From: Tateyamaria omphalii | Lineage (GTDB): Bacteria > Pseudomonadota > Alphaproteobacteria > Rhodobacterales > Rhodobacteraceae | Reading direction: 5' to 3' | Assembly (NCBI RefSeq): GCF_014651375.1 | Contig: NZ_BMWT01000001.1 | Coordinates: 558,001 to 622,000, forward strand | DNA: 64,000 bases | Part shown: positions 62,504-64,000 of the stretch, in pieces | Layout of the letters: each line of letters begins with the position of its first letter | Numbering within the stretch: position 1 is the stretch's first letter | Program-made: the position numbers and the translations under genes | Notes under the pieces: model-generated | What the model saw: the letters and a program-made list of their open reading frames with translations, nothing else | Databases searched by the model: none | What the model was told of the DNA's origin: nothing

Positions 62504-64000
62504 ATGAAACGGTTTATTGCGACTTCCGCCCTTCTTCTCAGCAGCACGGCACTTCCTGCACTTGCGCAGGATGGTGGCTTTGTCATCACCCTGAACGGGG
62601 ACAAGGTGGCAGGTGACGACCCTGTGCTCGAACGCCAGGTCAAAAAGGTGGACGAGGTGCTGGAACAGGCAGATGTCCGGGTTCAGTACGACGGGCTGGA
62701 CGTGACGCCGCGCCTTGATCTGGAAATTGAGGGGCCGGACGGTCAGCGACGTGTGGGCGACAGCGTCACGCTACAGTCCGCACTGAATTACCCTGGCTTC
62801 GTGACACGTGGCGAGGTCCTGATCGTGGATCAGAATGCCCGTGGTGGACCAAAAACGCTTGGGCGCTATGACGTTGCACCCAATGGACAGGTGACAATCA
62901 CCGTTCCAGAAGGCGACAGTATTGTCGCTGTTCATCGTGTTTATGATGCCAACGGCAGATATGATGAAACCACACCATTGCCTTTGACGCGCGGCGATGA
63001 CCGAGGGCTTGTCGACGGTGTCGACGACGGCAATGACGCCACTGCCCGCCGTCGTATTCCGGTTCATGGCGGTTCCGTAACTGTATCGGGAAACAGTGTG
63101 GCGCCCGGTGCGCAGGTCACCACGCTGGGAGAGGTTGTGCGACCTGACCCGTCCGGGGCGTTTGTCATTCAGCGCATCCTTCCACCGGGCGACTATGCAA
63201 TCGGAGTGCAGGTGCAAGGCGCAGGTGCAGTGCCCGTCGATGTTGTGCGCGAGGTTGAGGTCCCACGATCTGAATCCTTCTATACAGCCCAGATCGATCT
63301 GACGCTGGGATACACTGACAGCGACCTCGACGGCAGCAACTCGTATGAGCGCGGGCGCATCGCTGGCTACTTCAATGGTCGGTATGCCAATGGGGTTGAG
63401 CTGACCGCCCAAGTCGATACTGGCGAAGGGGATCTGGACGAGATTTTCTCGACCTTAGATGAACGTGATCCGCGTTCAACATTTCTCCGGCTTGATCCGG
63501 ACGACCTGTACCCCACGTACGGCGACGACAGCACGTTGGTGGATGACACGCCGACCTCTGGCAAATTCTATCTGCGGGTTGAGAAAGACAATAACTACGC
63601 TGTCTGGGGTGACTGGCGCGCTGATATCGCCAACACGACATATCTACGCAATGACCGCACGCTTTATGGTGCACGAGGGCATCTTGAATCCGCCAACACG
63701 ACGTCTCTGGGTGAACCTGTCTGGCAGCTGGATGCCTATGCCGCGCAGCAGGACACACTGCCTCAGCGCGATGTATTCCGTGGCACAGGTGGTTCGGTGT
63801 ATTTCCTGAGCCGCCAGGATCTGACCATTGGATCAGAAACACTGCTGGTACAGGTGCGCGACGCGACCACCGGGCGCGTGATCTCAACGCAATCGCTTGT
63901 GGCGGGGCGCGACTACTCGATCAACTATATTCAGGGCATCATCACCCTCAGCGCGCCATTGCAATCCGGCACCGGGTCCAACGGTCTGGTTGTGACAGAT
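62504..64000 (+). CDS. Exported outer-membrane-type partner protein (partial)
   Basis: The frame is open from ATG 62504 to the window end, 499 residues so far. A signal peptide (MKRFIATSALLLSSTALPALAQ) is followed by a beta-rich periplasmic-looking part with a carboxypeptidase-regulatory-like repeat near residues 180-260 and then alternating strands (N-Y-A-V-W-G-D-W-R-A-D, F-L/Y-L-R-N-D-R-T-L-Y-G-A-R) typical of a large outer-membrane beta-barrel protein often found with DUF11 repeat proteins. GAGGAG lies 7 nt before the ATG, and the gap to the giant gene is 11 bp, so they are one operon. Family knowledge is thin; the barrel and the partnership are inference. The 3' end is outside the window. 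Confidence 0.75.
   Translation, partial: MKRFIATSALLLSSTALPALAQDGGFVITLNGDKVAGDDPVLERQVKKVDEVLEQADVRVQYDGLDVTPRLDLEIEGPDGQRRVGDSVTLQSALNYPGFVTRGEVLIVDQNARGGPKTLGRYDVAPNGQVTITVPEGDSIVAVHRVYDANGRYDETTPLPLTRGDDRGLVDGVDDGNDATARRRIPVHGGSVTVSGNSVAPGAQVTTLGEVVRPDPSGAFVIQRILPPGDYAIGVQVQGAGAVPVDVVREVEVPRSESFYTAQIDLTLGYTDSDLDGSNSYERGRIAGYFNGRYANGVELTAQVDTGEGDLDEIFSTLDERDPRSTFLRLDPDDLYPTYGDDSTLVDDTPTSGKFYLRVEKDNNYAVWGDWRADIANTTYLRNDRTLYGARGHLESANTTSLGEPVWQLDAYAAQQDTLPQRDVFRGTGGSVYFLSRQDLTIGSETLLVQVRDATTGRVISTQSLVAGRDYSINYIQGIITLSAPLQSGTGSNGLVVTD

Noticed and set aside
1..64000. rRNA, tRNA genes, integrase genes or intact insertion sequences
   Set aside because: No tRNA T-loop context, rRNA landmark, integrase or DDE transposase motif was found on reading; a dedicated RNA search could still find a small RNA.

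Overview
The window reads as chromosomal DNA of a Rhodobacterales (roseobacter-type) alphaproteobacterium. The basis is gene content and local style: a DUF3576 lipoprotein beside the apparent start of leuS, a CenR-like OmpR-family regulator, a YbbN/CnoX thioredoxin with LON-domain and Trm112-like genes in one operon, FtsK-LolA, HspQ, glycine-betaine-type demethylation enzymes, dense ATGA/TGATG gene overlaps and high-GC coding DNA. No rRNA, tRNA, CRISPR array, phage or intact insertion sequence was seen.

Layout. 0-5.5 kb: housekeeping and envelope genes (leuS start, DUF3576 lipoprotein, porin, YggS-type PLP protein, small exported protein, L,D-transpeptidase, ribA, OmpR-family regulator). 5.86-21.86 kb: a catabolic island of 13 genes all on the + strand. 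It holds a CoA-transferase, a crotonase, an aldehyde dehydrogenase, a complete CUT1-type sugar ABC transporter, two GMC flavoenzymes, a Dabb-domain protein, a LacI-family regulator, a Gfo/Idh/MocA oxidoreductase and an SdhA-like flavoprotein. The palindrome TGGAACGTTCCA occurs twice before the first gene and once before the Gfo/Idh/MocA gene, which fits a LacI-type regulon of two transcripts. The substrate is unknown; the enzymes suggest uptake of a sugar-like or polyol compound, oxidation of hydroxyl groups and entry into CoA metabolism.

22-40 kb: exonuclease III, a GNAT protein, the CnoX/LON/Trm112 operon, a UbiH-type hydroxylase, an amidase, an aminotransferase, ftsK, lolA, a lytic transglycosylase, an AEC transporter, hspQ, a gamma-glutamyltransferase, a STAS/RsbW-like partner-switching pair, a thiolase and a free-methionine-R-sulfoxide reductase. 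Two families of short intergenic palindromic repeats lie between these genes. 39.4-46.8 kb: an XRE-cupin regulator, a LysE exporter and a GFA protein precede a methyl-group module in which a homocysteine S-methyltransferase is flanked by two ~815-residue dimethylglycine/sarcosine-dehydrogenase-like paralogues. 46.9-49.3 kb: a RarD-type permease, a secreted esterase and a pseudouridine synthase.

49.3-50.3 kb is a gene-poor, AT-richer gap. From 50.3 kb to the end lies the most striking element: a 4,061-codon exported protein made of 30 diverged ~120-residue DUF11-like repeats, followed 12 bp later by a second exported, probably outer-membrane gene cut by the window edge. The two are likely a co-expressed cell-surface pair.
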